Assembly: GCA_021205485.1 (NCBI GenBank)
Contig: JAJPXK010000174.1
Span: 1-10,662 of the forward strand
DNA from: Clostridia bacterium
Lineage (GTDB): Bacteria; Bacillota; Clostridia; Christensenellales; Borkfalkiaceae
Direction of reading: 5' to 3'
Length of the DNA stretch: 10,662 bases
Shown: positions 1 to 6,914 of the stretch, piece after piece
Numbering within the stretch: the stretch's first letter is position 1
Layout of the letters: the number at the start of each line of letters is the position of its first letter
The notes under the pieces: model-generated
Told to the model about the DNA's origin: nothing
The model's input: the letters and a program-made list of their open reading frames with translations, nothing else
The model's database searches: none
Translations under genes and position numbers: made by a program

Positions 1-2
1 GC

Positions 3-31
3 TTGACATAATTTTTATAAAATAATAAAAT
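3..31 (+). promoter_or_regulatory. sigma-A type promoter for rplM-rpsI
   Basis: A perfect -35 box TTGACA (3-8) is followed, after exactly 17 bases, by TAAAAT (26-31), one mismatch from the TATAAT consensus. The intervening DNA is very A/T rich. It lies about 75 bases upstream of the rplM start, leaving room for a short structured leader. This is the best -35 match in the window and fits a highly expressed ribosomal protein operon. Confidence 0.75.
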
Positions 32-39
32 AAATCTAC

Positions 40-81
40 ATTGCGGCTAATGCAATAGCGAACGCATCGACGAAATGCGTT
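40..81 (+). promoter_or_regulatory. structured 5' leader of rplM, possible L13 autoregulatory leader
   Basis: Two hairpins lie between the promoter and the ribosome site: ATTGC (40-44) pairs with GCAAT (52-56), and AACGCAT (61-67) pairs with ATGCGTT (75-81). Bacillota rplM-rpsI operons are known to carry an L13 leader RNA thought to mediate feedback by L13. Position and compact two-hairpin shape fit that idea, but I have not matched the sequence to the family consensus. The assignment is inference. Confidence 0.4.
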
Positions 82-108
82 TTATACAATATAAATGGAG
101 TTACAATC

Positions 109-540
109 ATGAAAACCTACATGGCAAACGCCCAGACAGTAGAAAGAAAATGGTACGTGGTTGACGCTGCCGGCGTTCCCCTCGGACGCCTCGCGTCAAA
201 AGTCGCAGCCATTTTACGCGGGAAAAACAAACCTACTTTCACGCCCAACGTTGATACGGGCGATTTCGTCATAATCATAAATACCGACAAGGTTATACTT
301 ACGGGCAAAAAGTTAGACGACAAATTTTACCGTTATCATACAAGTTATATAGGCGGTTTAAAGGAAGTATCATACAAAAAACTGCTTGCAGAAAAAAGCG
401 ACGTAGCCGTTTACGAAGCTATCCGCGGAATGCTTCCTAAAAACTCTCTCGGCAGGGATATGATAAAGAAGCTGAGAGTATACAAGGGCGCAGAACACAA
501 TCACGCAGCGCAGAAGCCTGAAGAGCTTAAGTTATTCTAA
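109..540 (+). CDS. rplM: 50S ribosomal protein L13
   Basis: This encodes ribosomal protein L13 (uL13), an early-assembling large-subunit protein that binds 23S rRNA. The 143-residue length is normal for the family. Recognisable stretches are RKWYVVDAAGVPLGRLAS near residues 13-30, NVDTGDFVIIINT around 47-59, the YRYHTSYIGGLKE block around 74-86 and the GMLPKNSLGRDM block around 107-118. The start at 109 is preceded by GGAG (97-100) with an 8-base spacer; a second ATG five codons in (121) lacks a comparable site. It ends in TAA and is followed 18 bases later by rpsI, the conserved bacterial order and surely co-transcribed. No sign of damage. Confidence 0.98.
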   Translation: MKTYMANAQTVERKWYVVDAAGVPLGRLASKVAAILRGKNKPTFTPNVDTGDFVIIINTDKVILTGKKLDDKFYRYHTSYIGGLKEVSYKKLLAEKSDVAVYEAIRGMLPKNSLGRDMIKKLRVYKGAEHNHAAQKPEELKLF

Positions 541-558
541 GGGGGAGGACGTTGATAA

Positions 559-972
559 ATGGCAAAGACAACTATTAAGAAAAAGATTCAGTTCTGGGGC
601 ACAGGCAGACGCAAGAAGGCTATCGCCCGCGTTCGCCTTATACCCGCCGGCAGCGGCAACATAGTTATTAACGACAGGTCTTTCGAAGATTACTTCCCTC
701 AGGCAGTTCTCCGTTACGACGTAATGCAGCCTATCGTTCTTTTAAAGGTAGAGGGCAAGTATGATATTTGCGTCAACGTATACGGCGGCGGCCTTACGGG
801 GCAGGCAGGCGCTATACGCCTCGGCATCTCCCGCGCTCTTTTGCAGGCGGAACCCGATTGCCGTTCGGCTCTTAAAAAAGCGGGCTTCTTAACCCGCGAC
901 CCGAGAGTAAAGGAACGCAAGAAGTACGGCTTAAAGAAGGCCCGCCGCGCTCCTCAGTTCTCAAAACGTTAA
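559..972 (+). CDS. rpsI: 30S ribosomal protein S9
   Basis: This encodes ribosomal protein S9 (uS9), a small-subunit protein whose C-terminal tail reaches the decoding centre and contacts P-site tRNA. The 137-residue product shows the family signatures: GTGRRKKAIARVRL near residues 15-28, the GGGLTGQAGAIRLGISRAL block around 77-95, and the diagnostic basic C-terminus RRAPQFSKR, whose final Arg is the tRNA-contacting residue. A strong GGAGG (544-548) sits 10 bases before the ATG. It is the second gene of the rplM operon, ends in TAA, and is followed at once by an intrinsic terminator. Confidence 0.98.
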   Translation: MAKTTIKKKIQFWGTGRRKKAIARVRLIPAGSGNIVINDRSFEDYFPQAVLRYDVMQPIVLLKVEGKYDICVNVYGGGLTGQAGAIRLGISRALLQAEPDCRSALKKAGFLTRDPRVKERKKYGLKKARRAPQFSKR

Positions 973-987
973 ACTTTACAGACAGAC

Positions 988-1020
988 AAAAAAACGCAAC
1001 GGTTTCCGTTGCGTTTTTTT
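988..1020 (+). terminator. intrinsic terminator of the rplM-rpsI operon
   Basis: A perfect 10-bp stem AACGCAACGG (993-1002) pairs with CCGTTGCGTT (1006-1015) across a TTT loop and runs into a T tract (to 1020). A-tract bases before the stem also pair with the T run, so it may work in both directions. It lies 15 bases after the rpsI stop. Confidence 0.93.
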
Positions 1021-1110
1021 CACGGCAGATATCTTTTTGCTATTACAAATTAAGTAAAAAAATGCTTTTAAAATTGCGCCATGATTTTAGTTTTTTAGTC
1101 GTTTTTTGTA

Positions 1111-1139
1111 TTGTTTTTTGTCATAGTATGTGTTACAAT
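1111..1139 (+). promoter_or_regulatory. candidate promoter for the pectinesterase gene
   Basis: TTGTTT (1111-1116) and TACAAT (1134-1139) are separated by 17 bases, with a TG just before the -10 box (1131-1132). Transcription from here would give an unusually long leader of about 225 bases containing the palindromes at 1213-1286. The surrounding DNA is T-rich, so a chance match is possible. Apart from this promoter and the palindromes, I see nothing recognisable in 1021-1372. Confidence 0.45.
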
Positions 1140-1212
1140 GTTGAAGGTTTAAAGTTAACATTTTATGTTGTGTTTGTTCAATTCATACTGTTAATTTTTG
1201 TGAACATGTTGC

Positions 1213-1286
1213 ATAATTTTTAAAAATTATACCCCTGCAGGGGTATTGTACTTAGAGGCTGGCGCTTTTAAGTACAATAAAAAGCG
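1213..1286 (+). promoter_or_regulatory. cluster of abutting palindromes in the pectinesterase leader
   Basis: There are three inverted repeats, each overlapping the next by two bases. The first is ATAATTTTTAAAAATTAT (1213-1230), a perfect 18-base palindrome. The second is ATACCCCTGCAGGGGTAT (1229-1246), also a perfect 18-base palindrome. The third is ATTGTACTTA (1245-1254) pairing with TAAGTACAAT (1269-1278) across a 14-base loop. A fourth stem, CGCTTTT (1263-1269) with AAAAGCG (1280-1286), shares bases with the third, so the two cannot form together. The second palindrome resembles operators of the CsoR/CstR copper or sulfide repressor family (ATACCC...GGGTAT). That resemblance is from memory and unproven. 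Confidence 0.5.
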
Positions 1287-1372
1287 TTCTTTAATTTTTT
1301 GCGGCGACGGGCGAAACTCATAAAAATTAACTTAAAACTAATAAATATTTTTTCTCTTAAGGGGAGGATTGC

Positions 1373-3457
1373 ATGAAAAAACTTAGCAAATGGCTGATCG
1401 CCCTGCTCTGTACGGTAGGCATAAGCGGCATGACCGTTCTCGGCGCCTGTGCAGACGACAACGGCGATTCAAGCGGCGGGTCCGAAAGTACGGGCGCGGT
1501 TGAGTCAAGCAGTACGGAAGAATCCGGCAGCGTTGAGGAATCGACCGGCGGCGAAGAAGAAGGCGGCGGAGAGGAGACGGATGGAATTTCCTTTACGCAG
1601 GAAAGCGTTTCTGTTGAGTTTGACACCGCTTCAACGACAGCTACTACTCTTGATTTAATGTCTTATCTTGACGAAGATACCGCTGTTACCGAAATTACAT
1701 GGTCTTCGTCTGATGAAACCATTGCGACGATAAACGAAAGCGGCGTTCTTACGGTGGTTTCGGCCGGTTCTGTAACAATAACCGCGGCAAACGATGACGA
1801 AACCGTAAAGGCAACCATAACTGTGGTCATTACGGCGTATGAATGGGTAGAATCTGCGCTCGATTATGACGCAATCAGCGACTATTATACCGATAACGGC
1901 ATGACGGTAGGTACTACAAAATTAACATCGGCCCTTACCGTAGGCATCTATACTATAGACAGCGGTATGCGTCTTGATAAGAGCAGCAGCGTATTAAATC
2001 TCAATACGCAAGGCTCAACGGGCGTCACTGTTGTTTTAAGCGGCAAAACAAATACAATATCGGCGGAAGTAAGGGGAGCCTCGTCAAGCGGCGATGCCGT
2101 ATTTGTACTTTATTCTGTAGACGATGAGGGAAATAAGACGGCGTTAGAATATTCATGGACGGCGGCTAACGGCGCATCGGTTGAGGTTTCTGTAACAGGG
2201 CTTGAAGCGGGTACGTATTATTTTGCCGATACAGCAAGCTATTCGGGCAGAATTTATGACCTTACAGTTTCTCAGTATCTTGAAGTTTCCGATGTAACCG
2301 GTATCACTGCCACGGCAGGCACGACTGATTTCCTTGTAGGCAGAGATTTTACTTATACGGATCTCAACGTTGTTACCAATTACGAGAATGGTTCTGCGAG
2401 GGTAAATTCCGACTACACTGTCGCTGTATACAGCGATGAAGATTGTACGACTGCGGCGACGTCTGTTACAGCTATGGCTGCGGGAACATATTATGTGAAG
2501 GTAAGTTCTACTATAGATGAATCCGAATACAGCGACGTATATACAATAGTAGTGCATGATATTTCAAACATAACGCTCTATGATTATACATATTCCAAGA
2601 GCGGTACGGTTACAAACCATCTTCAGACAATATATATACAGAACAGCGGGGATGTATTTGACAGTTCATATCTTACAGTTGTCGCTGAAACCGATGATGA
2701 AGACGTTACCTTTATACTTGAAGAAGACGAATATGACATAACGCAAAGTCTTGACGTGACAGCGGCGGGTTCATATACGGTAAGCGTTTCCAATAAGATA
2801 GGCACTGCAGACACCGAGACATATACTGTATATGTTGTAGGCGCGATTTCGTCAAGCAAAGCCGCTTATACAGTCAGCGTAGACGCTTCCGCATCGGTAG
2901 CGGTAGACACCGCCGCCAATACGGCTACGTTTAATACCGTTACGCAGGCGTTGCAATATCTTAATTTAATAGGCGCGGGCGACAACTATATAAAGACAAT
3001 AAACATAGCGGCCGGTACTTATTACGAAAAGATATACGTAGATATGCCGAATGTACAGTTTATAGGTCAGGGCAGTACGTACGACGACGTAGTACTTTGG
3101 TTTGACCTTATCGCAGGCATGGTTGAGCCTTCCGGCGCAAGCGTATATTCAACCGACGGCAGCGCTTCGGTAACTCTTTCAGAAGACGCCGCAGGCTTCT
3201 ACGCGACCAATTTAACTATCAAGAATTATTACAACACAAATACGCTTTATCAGAAGTCGCTTACAATTTCAACTGATTCACAGGCTGTCGCTCTGCTCAA
3301 TCAGGCAGACCAGTCCTATATCTATAATTGCAAGATTACAGGCTATCACGATACCTTATACGCTCAGGTCGGCAGGCAGGTATACGAAGATTGTTATATC
3401 GAAGGCAGAACGGATTATATATTCGGTTACAACGCAACGGTATACCTCACTAATTGA
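1373..3457 (+). CDS. modular pectinesterase lipoprotein, N-terminal part up to in-frame TGA
   Basis: This is the first 694 codons of a 1165-codon frame running to 4870. The start is set by AGGGGAGG (1360-1367), 5 bases before the ATG. Residues 1-26 form a lipoprotein signal with lipobox L-G-A-C (Cys26), followed by a Ser/Glu/Gly linker to about 70. A BIG2-like Ig domain follows (about 70-155, with WSSSDETIATINESGVLTV), then a beta-sandwich of carbohydrate-binding type (about 157-303) and two further Ig-like domains (about 303-490). A family CE8 pectinesterase beta-helix starts near 500. Visible catalytic residues are Gln637 (SQAVAL), Asp660 (GYHDTLYA) and Asp681 (GRTDYIFG), the oxyanion, acid/base and nucleophile positions known for the family. 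The frame then meets TGA, where homologues have Cys. The product ending here would lack the catalytic Arg and half the helix, so it is probably inactive. Confidence 0.9.
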   Translation: MKKLSKWLIALLCTVGISGMTVLGACADDNGDSSGGSESTGAVESSSTEESGSVEESTGGEEEGGGEETDGISFTQESVSVEFDTASTTATTLDLMSYLDEDTAVTEITWSSSDETIATINESGVLTVVSAGSVTITAANDDETVKATITVVITAYEWVESALDYDAISDYYTDNGMTVGTTKLTSALTVGIYTIDSGMRLDKSSSVLNLNTQGSTGVTVVLSGKTNTISAEVRGASSSGDAVFVLYSVDDEGNKTALEYSWTAANGASVEVSVTGLEAGTYYFADTASYSGRIYDLTVSQYLEVSDVTGITATAGTTDFLVGRDFTYTDLNVVTNYENGSARVNSDYTVAVYSDEDCTTAATSVTAMAAGTYYVKVSSTIDESEYSDVYTIVVHDISNITLYDYTYSKSGTVTNHLQTIYIQNSGDVFDSSYLTVVAETDDEDVTFILEEDEYDITQSLDVTAAGSYTVSVSNKIGTADTETYTVYVVGAISSSKAAYTVSVDASASVAVDTAANTATFNTVTQALQYLNLIGAGDNYIKTINIAAGTYYEKIYVDMPNVQFIGQGSTYDDVVLWFDLIAGMVEPSGASVYSTDGSASVTLSEDAAGFYATNLTIKNYYNTNTLYQKSLTISTDSQAVALLNQADQSYIYNCKITGYHDTLYAQVGRQVYEDCYIEGRTDYIFGYNATVYLTN
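3455..3457 (+). other. in-frame TGA at a conserved Cys position of the pectinesterase
   Basis: The peptide before it is ATVYLTN and after it EIHTLGAG. In pectinesterases this strand normally reads like VFQNC-x-I, so TGA replaces a Cys codon (TGT or TGC), one substitution away. The frame continues with unbroken homology for hundreds of codons. No convincing SECIS hairpin follows: only a weak 3-bp stem CCT/AGG lies around 3469-3480. Confidence 0.85.
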
Positions 3458-4870
3458 GAAATACATACCCTTGGCGCAGGCGATTCAAAGAACGGCGGTT
3501 ATGTGGTAGCAACAAAAGGCTTTAAGACATCGGGTACAGACGATATAACCTATGGCTATATCTTTGATAACTGCGAGTTTACGGCAGACACCTCGGCGAT
3601 GGCAGAGGCCGGTACGGCGGATAATTATGTAAACGACGGTACTGTTTCTATAGCGAGGGCGTGGGGCGACAGCATGAGCATAGCTGTTATAAACAGTTCG
3701 ATCTCAAGCGCATACTCCACCGAATATTACGGCAATACCTCAAGCAACAAGAATGACCGTTACGGCATAATGAGCGCAAGCTATTCGCTTAAACCTTCGG
3801 CTCTTATAGAATACAACAACACGGGCGCGGGAGCTGTTTACGCTTCAGCGGAAGCTGCCGCGGCGGCGCAGAATACCGATGAAGGCGTTGATACTTATAC
3901 AGCGGATACAACAACATATACTGTATACGATTCAACTACATATGCAGAAACATTTACCCTTCTTACCGACGCGACTGATGCAGCCGTATATTCAACTCTC
4001 GCTACTATATTTGCGGCAGAGAACGGCAGTATGACATATAGCGAAGGTTGGAGCGGTACTTACGACGCGACACGCTGGACAATATCGATATATGACGGCG
4101 ACGGAACGAAAAAACTTGGCGAAATAGTTGTAACCGACGGCGGGACAACCGCTGCATCCGATATACTTGCGACTATATCATCCGCTTTGGAAGACGGCTA
4201 TACTCTTGACGGCGTTTATACAGATGCCGATTGCTCAACCGCATACGATTACGCGGCGGTAACAGCCGACGTAACGTTATATATAACGACAAAAGCAAAA
4301 GATACTTCAAGCGTAAGCTATAATGTGGTGGTTGATGATTACACTTCGGATACATATCTGACATCATCAAATGTAGCAACCAAGGATACAACGGTTTACT
4401 TCAATGCAGATGGCTCAACGACGACTACTGCTTCGGCAACGACAGGTATTGTATCATTTACAGGCGGTTCAAGCGGCGAAATTGCTTCAAATAAAATAAC
4501 TTATGATAATGTAGATTATTCTAATTATATAAAAATTAATGGCGGCTCATCTACAGGCAACGGCAGATATTTTGCTATTGATATAAGCGGCCTTGAGGGG
4601 TATACTCTTTCAATAACAATAGTAATGACCGCTGGTGGCTCGAGCGACAGATATGCTTTTGTATATTCCGGCGGCTCTGTTCCCAGCACCGCGATAACCG
4701 ATATGACAACTTCCGGTGTTGAAGGGTATGCTACTTCCAGCAGTACTTCAACAGTAGGCGGCAATACTATAACATATGCGGTTACATCTTCAAGCCCTGA
4801 CACATTATATGTGTTGGCGAGCGCCGGTATCAGAATTTATGCTGCTTTAGTTACAGTAGCTCAGTCTTAA
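3458..4870 (+). CDS. pectinesterase lipoprotein, C-terminal part downstream of TGA
   Basis: This is the same frame as 1373-3457, codons 696-1165, ending in TAA. It completes the pectinesterase beta-helix (to about residue 820) and contains the substrate-binding Arg762 and Trp764 in IARAWGD, the equivalent of the family's GRPW motif. Next come a region like InlB/Listeria-Bacteroides repeats (about 935-970, GYTLDGVYTDADC...) and a C-terminal beta-sandwich (about 975-1165), probably carbohydrate-binding or wall-facing. A GTG at 3503 could be called as a start by software, but no ribosome site precedes it and it would begin mid-helix without a signal peptide. I therefore read this as the severed remainder of one gene, translated only if the TGA is read through or is an error. 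Confidence 0.85.
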   Translation, partial: EIHTLGAGDSKNGGYVVATKGFKTSGTDDITYGYIFDNCEFTADTSAMAEAGTADNYVNDGTVSIARAWGDSMSIAVINSSISSAYSTEYYGNTSSNKNDRYGIMSASYSLKPSALIEYNNTGAGAVYASAEAAAAAQNTDEGVDTYTADTTTYTVYDSTTYAETFTLLTDATDAAVYSTLATIFAAENGSMTYSEGWSGTYDATRWTISIYDGDGTKKLGEIVVTDGGTTAASDILATISSALEDGYTLDGVYTDADCSTAYDYAAVTADVTLYITTKAKDTSSVSYNVVVDDYTSDTYLTSSNVATKDTTVYFNADGSTTTTASATTGIVSFTGGSSGEIASNKITYDNVDYSNYIKINGGSSTGNGRYFAIDISGLEGYTLSITIVMTAGGSSDRYAFVYSGGSVPSTAITDMTTSGVEGYATSSSTSTVGGNTITYAVTSSSPDTLYVLASAGIRIYAALVTVAQS

Positions 4871-4901
4871 TTAATACTTTTAATTGACGACAAAAACCTC
4901 A

Positions 4902-4930
4902 AAATCGGGCGGGGATTCCCCGCCCGATTT
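4902..4930 (+). terminator. intrinsic terminator of the pectinesterase gene
   Basis: A 13-bp perfect stem, AAATCGGGCGGGG (4902-4914) with CCCCGCCCGATTT (4918-4930), has an ATT loop. It lies 31 bases after the TAA of the full-length frame, which suggests that the whole 1373-4870 frame is the transcription unit. Only a short T run follows the stem. Confidence 0.85.
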
Positions 4931-4971
4931 ATAACTTGTACGGCGTTCTATAAATATACCGAAATTATCGC

Positions 4972-5103
4972 CTCCCCTATTAGGGTAGCGTAAGCATACA
5001 CAGTAGAGGGGGACCGCGGAGCGGTGGACGGGGTTCTGTTTCCATATAATAAGGCGAACCCCTCAGTCAACCTTGTAGGTTGCCAGCTCCCCTAATAAGG
5101 GAG
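4972..5103. repeat. composite inverted repeat (REP/MITE-like), two arms head to head
   Basis: The ends are imperfect inverted repeats: CTCCCCTATTAGGGTAGC (4972-4989) matches the reverse complement of 5086-5103 at 16 of 18 positions. In the middle, GGGGTTC (5030-5036) pairs with GAACCCC (5056-5062). Each arm carries its own small hairpin: CCGC-GGA-GCGG (5014-5024), and CAACC-TTGTA-GGTTG (5068-5082). No open reading frame is inside. The right arm shares its AGCTGGC / hairpin / GACTGAGGGG plan with 10029-10075, so this is a dispersed family. Such elements are widespread between genes in gut Clostridia. Their mobility and role are unknown to me. Confidence 0.7.
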
Positions 5104-5131
5104 CCTAACCCTAAGGCTCAATTTAAGAAAA

Positions 5132-5184
5132 GATTGCCGCGTCGTATCTTTACAAGTATTCCTATCAATGACAGAATATTCTGT
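5132..5184. repeat. degenerate copy of a dispersed repeat
   Basis: GATTGCCGCGTC (5132-5143) and CAATGACAGAATA (5166-5178) are also found, at about the same spacing, at 6850-6894. The copy ends in the perfect 14-base palindrome ACAGAATATTCTGT (5171-5184). The middle is diverged, so this is probably an old copy. Together with the terminator, the composite repeat and the promoter, this accounts for most of the 512-base gap between genes. Confidence 0.55.
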
Positions 5185-5274
5185 TGCGTTGCTTTATCCG
5201 AAGGAATTGCAATTTGCTTTGCATTGTTACAAATTAACACTTTATGTTATTAATTAAAATATTTTAAATAAGTA

Positions 5275-5303
5275 TTGATTTTTTTAATTATGTATGATAT
5301 AAT
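5275..5303 (+). promoter_or_regulatory. promoter of the phosphofructokinase gene
   Basis: TTGATT (5275-5280) and a perfect TATAAT (5298-5303) are 17 bases apart, with a TG extension (TGA before the -10 box). The leader would be about 70 bases, without obvious structure. The box pair is identical to that of the lipoprotein gene at 7220-7248. Confidence 0.8.
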
Positions 5304-5382
5304 AAGCAAGACGGGAGAGGCCTTAATTTTCCGTTAATATTTTCGTATGGCAAAAATTAAAATTTAGGGGGATTTCATCTCA

Positions 5383-6606
5383 ATGAAAAACGTTATAGTC
5401 GGACAATCCGGCGGACCTACAGCAGTTATCAACTCAAGCCTGTTAGGCGTTTACAAAACGGCTAAAGACAGGGGAGCAGACGTCGTTTACGGAATGGTAC
5501 ACGGTATCAAAGGTCTTTTAGACAGGGATATAGTTGACCTTTCTTCTCAGATCAAAAACGACTTGGATATGGATCTTTTAAAAAGGACTCCTTCTTCGTT
5601 CTTAGGCTCCTGCCGTTACAAACTGCCCGATTTAGAGGGCAACGAAGCCACTTATGAAGAAATTTTCAAAATTCTTAAAGAATACGAAATTTACGCTTTC
5701 TTCTATATCGGCGGCAACGACTCTATGGATACCATCAAAAAATTGTCCGATTACGGCGAAAAGATAAAGAGCCCTATACGCTTTATGGGCGTTCCTAAGA
5801 CTATAGACAACGACCTCGCCATAACCGACCATACTCCCGGCTACGGCAGCGCCGCAAAATACATAGCGGCCACCACCAAAGAGATTATCCGCGACGGCCT
5901 TGTATACGACTATCCCGTTGTTTCCATTATAGAAGTAATGGGCCGTAACGCAGGCTGGCTTACGGCTGCCACGGCGCTTTCCGCAGGCGAAGACTGCGAA
6001 GGCGTTGATATGATATTCCTTCCCGAAAGAGTGTTCGACCTTGATTACTTCCTTGAAAAGGTTGGCGATCTTTACAAACAGAAACGTTCTGTAGTTATCG
6101 CTGTTTCTGAAGGCGTAAAGGTTGCCGACGGCAGGTATGTATGCGAACTCGCCGACCACGTAGACTATGTTGACGCATTCGGCCATAAACAGCTCGCAGG
6201 CACGGCCCGTTTCCTCGCAGGCAAAGTCGCTGAAAAGTACGGCGTTAAGACCAGGGCTATAGAGCTTTCTTCGCTGCAGCGTTGCGCGGCTCACATTACA
6301 TCGCGTATAGACGTGACCGAAGCGTTCAACGCGGGCGGCTCTGCGGTTATGGCTGCCTTTGAAGGTATGAGCGGAAAGGTTATCACCTTAAAGAGGGTAT
6401 CCGAAGATCCCTATATGTGCATAACCGAACCCGCAGACGTTCACTTTATCGCCAACGTAGAAAAGAAGGTACCCGACGAGTGGATAAACAAAGACGGCAC
6501 CAATATAGAGGAGCCCCTTGTTCACTATATCCGTCCTCTTATCCAGTCCGAAATCACACCCTTGTGGGTTGACGGACTTCCCCGCCATCTTATTTTGCAG
6601 AAATAA
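5383..6606 (+). CDS. 6-phosphofructokinase, PPi-dependent type
   Basis: This is a cytoplasmic phosphofructokinase of 407 residues that converts fructose 6-phosphate to the 1,6-bisphosphate in glycolysis. The N-terminal VGQSGGPTAVINSSL is the phosphoryl-donor loop. GGND at 110-113 and PKTIDND at 138-144 are the family signatures. Lys in PKTIDND, in place of the Gly of ATP enzymes, and the GGND variant indicate pyrophosphate rather than ATP as donor. That donor assignment comes from family knowledge, not from this sequence alone. MGR (186-188) is the substrate-binding motif, and Asp142 of TIDND is the expected catalytic base. PPi enzymes are generally reversible and lack classical allostery. 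AGGGGGA (5366-5372) lies 10 bases before the ATG. It is a single-gene transcription unit with its own promoter and terminator, and it is intact. Confidence 0.93.
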   Translation: MKNVIVGQSGGPTAVINSSLLGVYKTAKDRGADVVYGMVHGIKGLLDRDIVDLSSQIKNDLDMDLLKRTPSSFLGSCRYKLPDLEGNEATYEEIFKILKEYEIYAFFYIGGNDSMDTIKKLSDYGEKIKSPIRFMGVPKTIDNDLAITDHTPGYGSAAKYIAATTKEIIRDGLVYDYPVVSIIEVMGRNAGWLTAATALSAGEDCEGVDMIFLPERVFDLDYFLEKVGDLYKQKRSVVIAVSEGVKVADGRYVCELADHVDYVDAFGHKQLAGTARFLAGKVAEKYGVKTRAIELSSLQRCAAHITSRIDVTEAFNAGGSAVMAAFEGMSGKVITLKRVSEDPYMCITEPADVHFIANVEKKVPDEWINKDGTNIEEPLVHYIRPLIQSEITPLWVDGLPRHLILQK

Positions 6607-6661
6607 GTTTAATCCGATAGGAACTTAATTCCTTTATCGTTCTCCTTTTTATCAATTAAAA

Positions 6662-6715
6662 GAAGCGGCATCGGCTGAGTAGTTTTTACGCAGCCCGTGC
6701 CGCTTCATTCTTTTT
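6662..6715 (+). terminator. intrinsic terminator of the phosphofructokinase gene
   Basis: The outer stem GAAGCGGCA (6662-6670) pairs with TGCCGCTTC (6698-6706) and an inner stem GGCTG (6673-6677) pairs with CAGCC (6691-6695). The hairpin is followed by ATTCTTTTT. It lies 56 bases after the stop codon. Confidence 0.85.
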
Positions 6716-6849
6716 CGGTAAAATTGTGGCGCAAACCAGCAGGCAGGTCGGCAGCATAAGTTGTTTAAAAATAATAACGTGTAAAAAAATCTGACAGTCG
6801 AATGACTTTCCTTGTCGCCAGCCGCAACACGTTGTTTCGCTTCTTACGG

Positions 6850-6894
6850 GATTGCCGCGTCAAGCCTTACGGTTTTCTTCGCAATGACGGAATA
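6850..6894. repeat. dispersed repeat with ATTGC...GCAAT ends
   Basis: This element contains GATTGCCGCGTC at 6850-6861 and GCAATGACGGAATA at 6881-6894. Its ends can pair (ATTGC 6851-6855 with GCAAT 6881-6885), with a smaller inner stem around GCC...GGT. A diverged partner is at 5132-5178. Similar sequences (GTCATTGCGAAG in reverse) recur between genes in many bacterial genomes. It sits immediately downstream of the stop of the small minus-strand gene. Nothing else recognisable lies in 6716-6914. Confidence 0.6.
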
Positions 6895-6914
6895 GAGTGT
6901 CGTCGCCCTCGCCT

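Noticed and set aside
1287..1372. c-di-GMP or other known riboswitch near GGCGACGGGCGAAAC
   Set aside because: A few bases resemble the GGGCAAACC element, but the rest of the aptamer consensus and the required stems are absent.
3455..3490. Selenocysteine insertion at the pectinesterase TGA
   Set aside because: A CCT/AGG mini-stem with GG in the loop lies about 16 bases after the TGA, a permissible distance. However, three base pairs is too weak for a SECIS, and the Cys here is structural, not redox-catalytic.
3503..4870. Independent gene starting at GTG 3503
   Set aside because: There is no ribosome site or signal peptide, and the start falls inside a beta-helix strand. It is the continuation of the interrupted pectinesterase.
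5632..6294. 220-codon frame antisense to phosphofructokinase
   Set aside because: It lies wholly within a well-conserved enzyme gene on the other strand and has no ribosome site or recognisable product.
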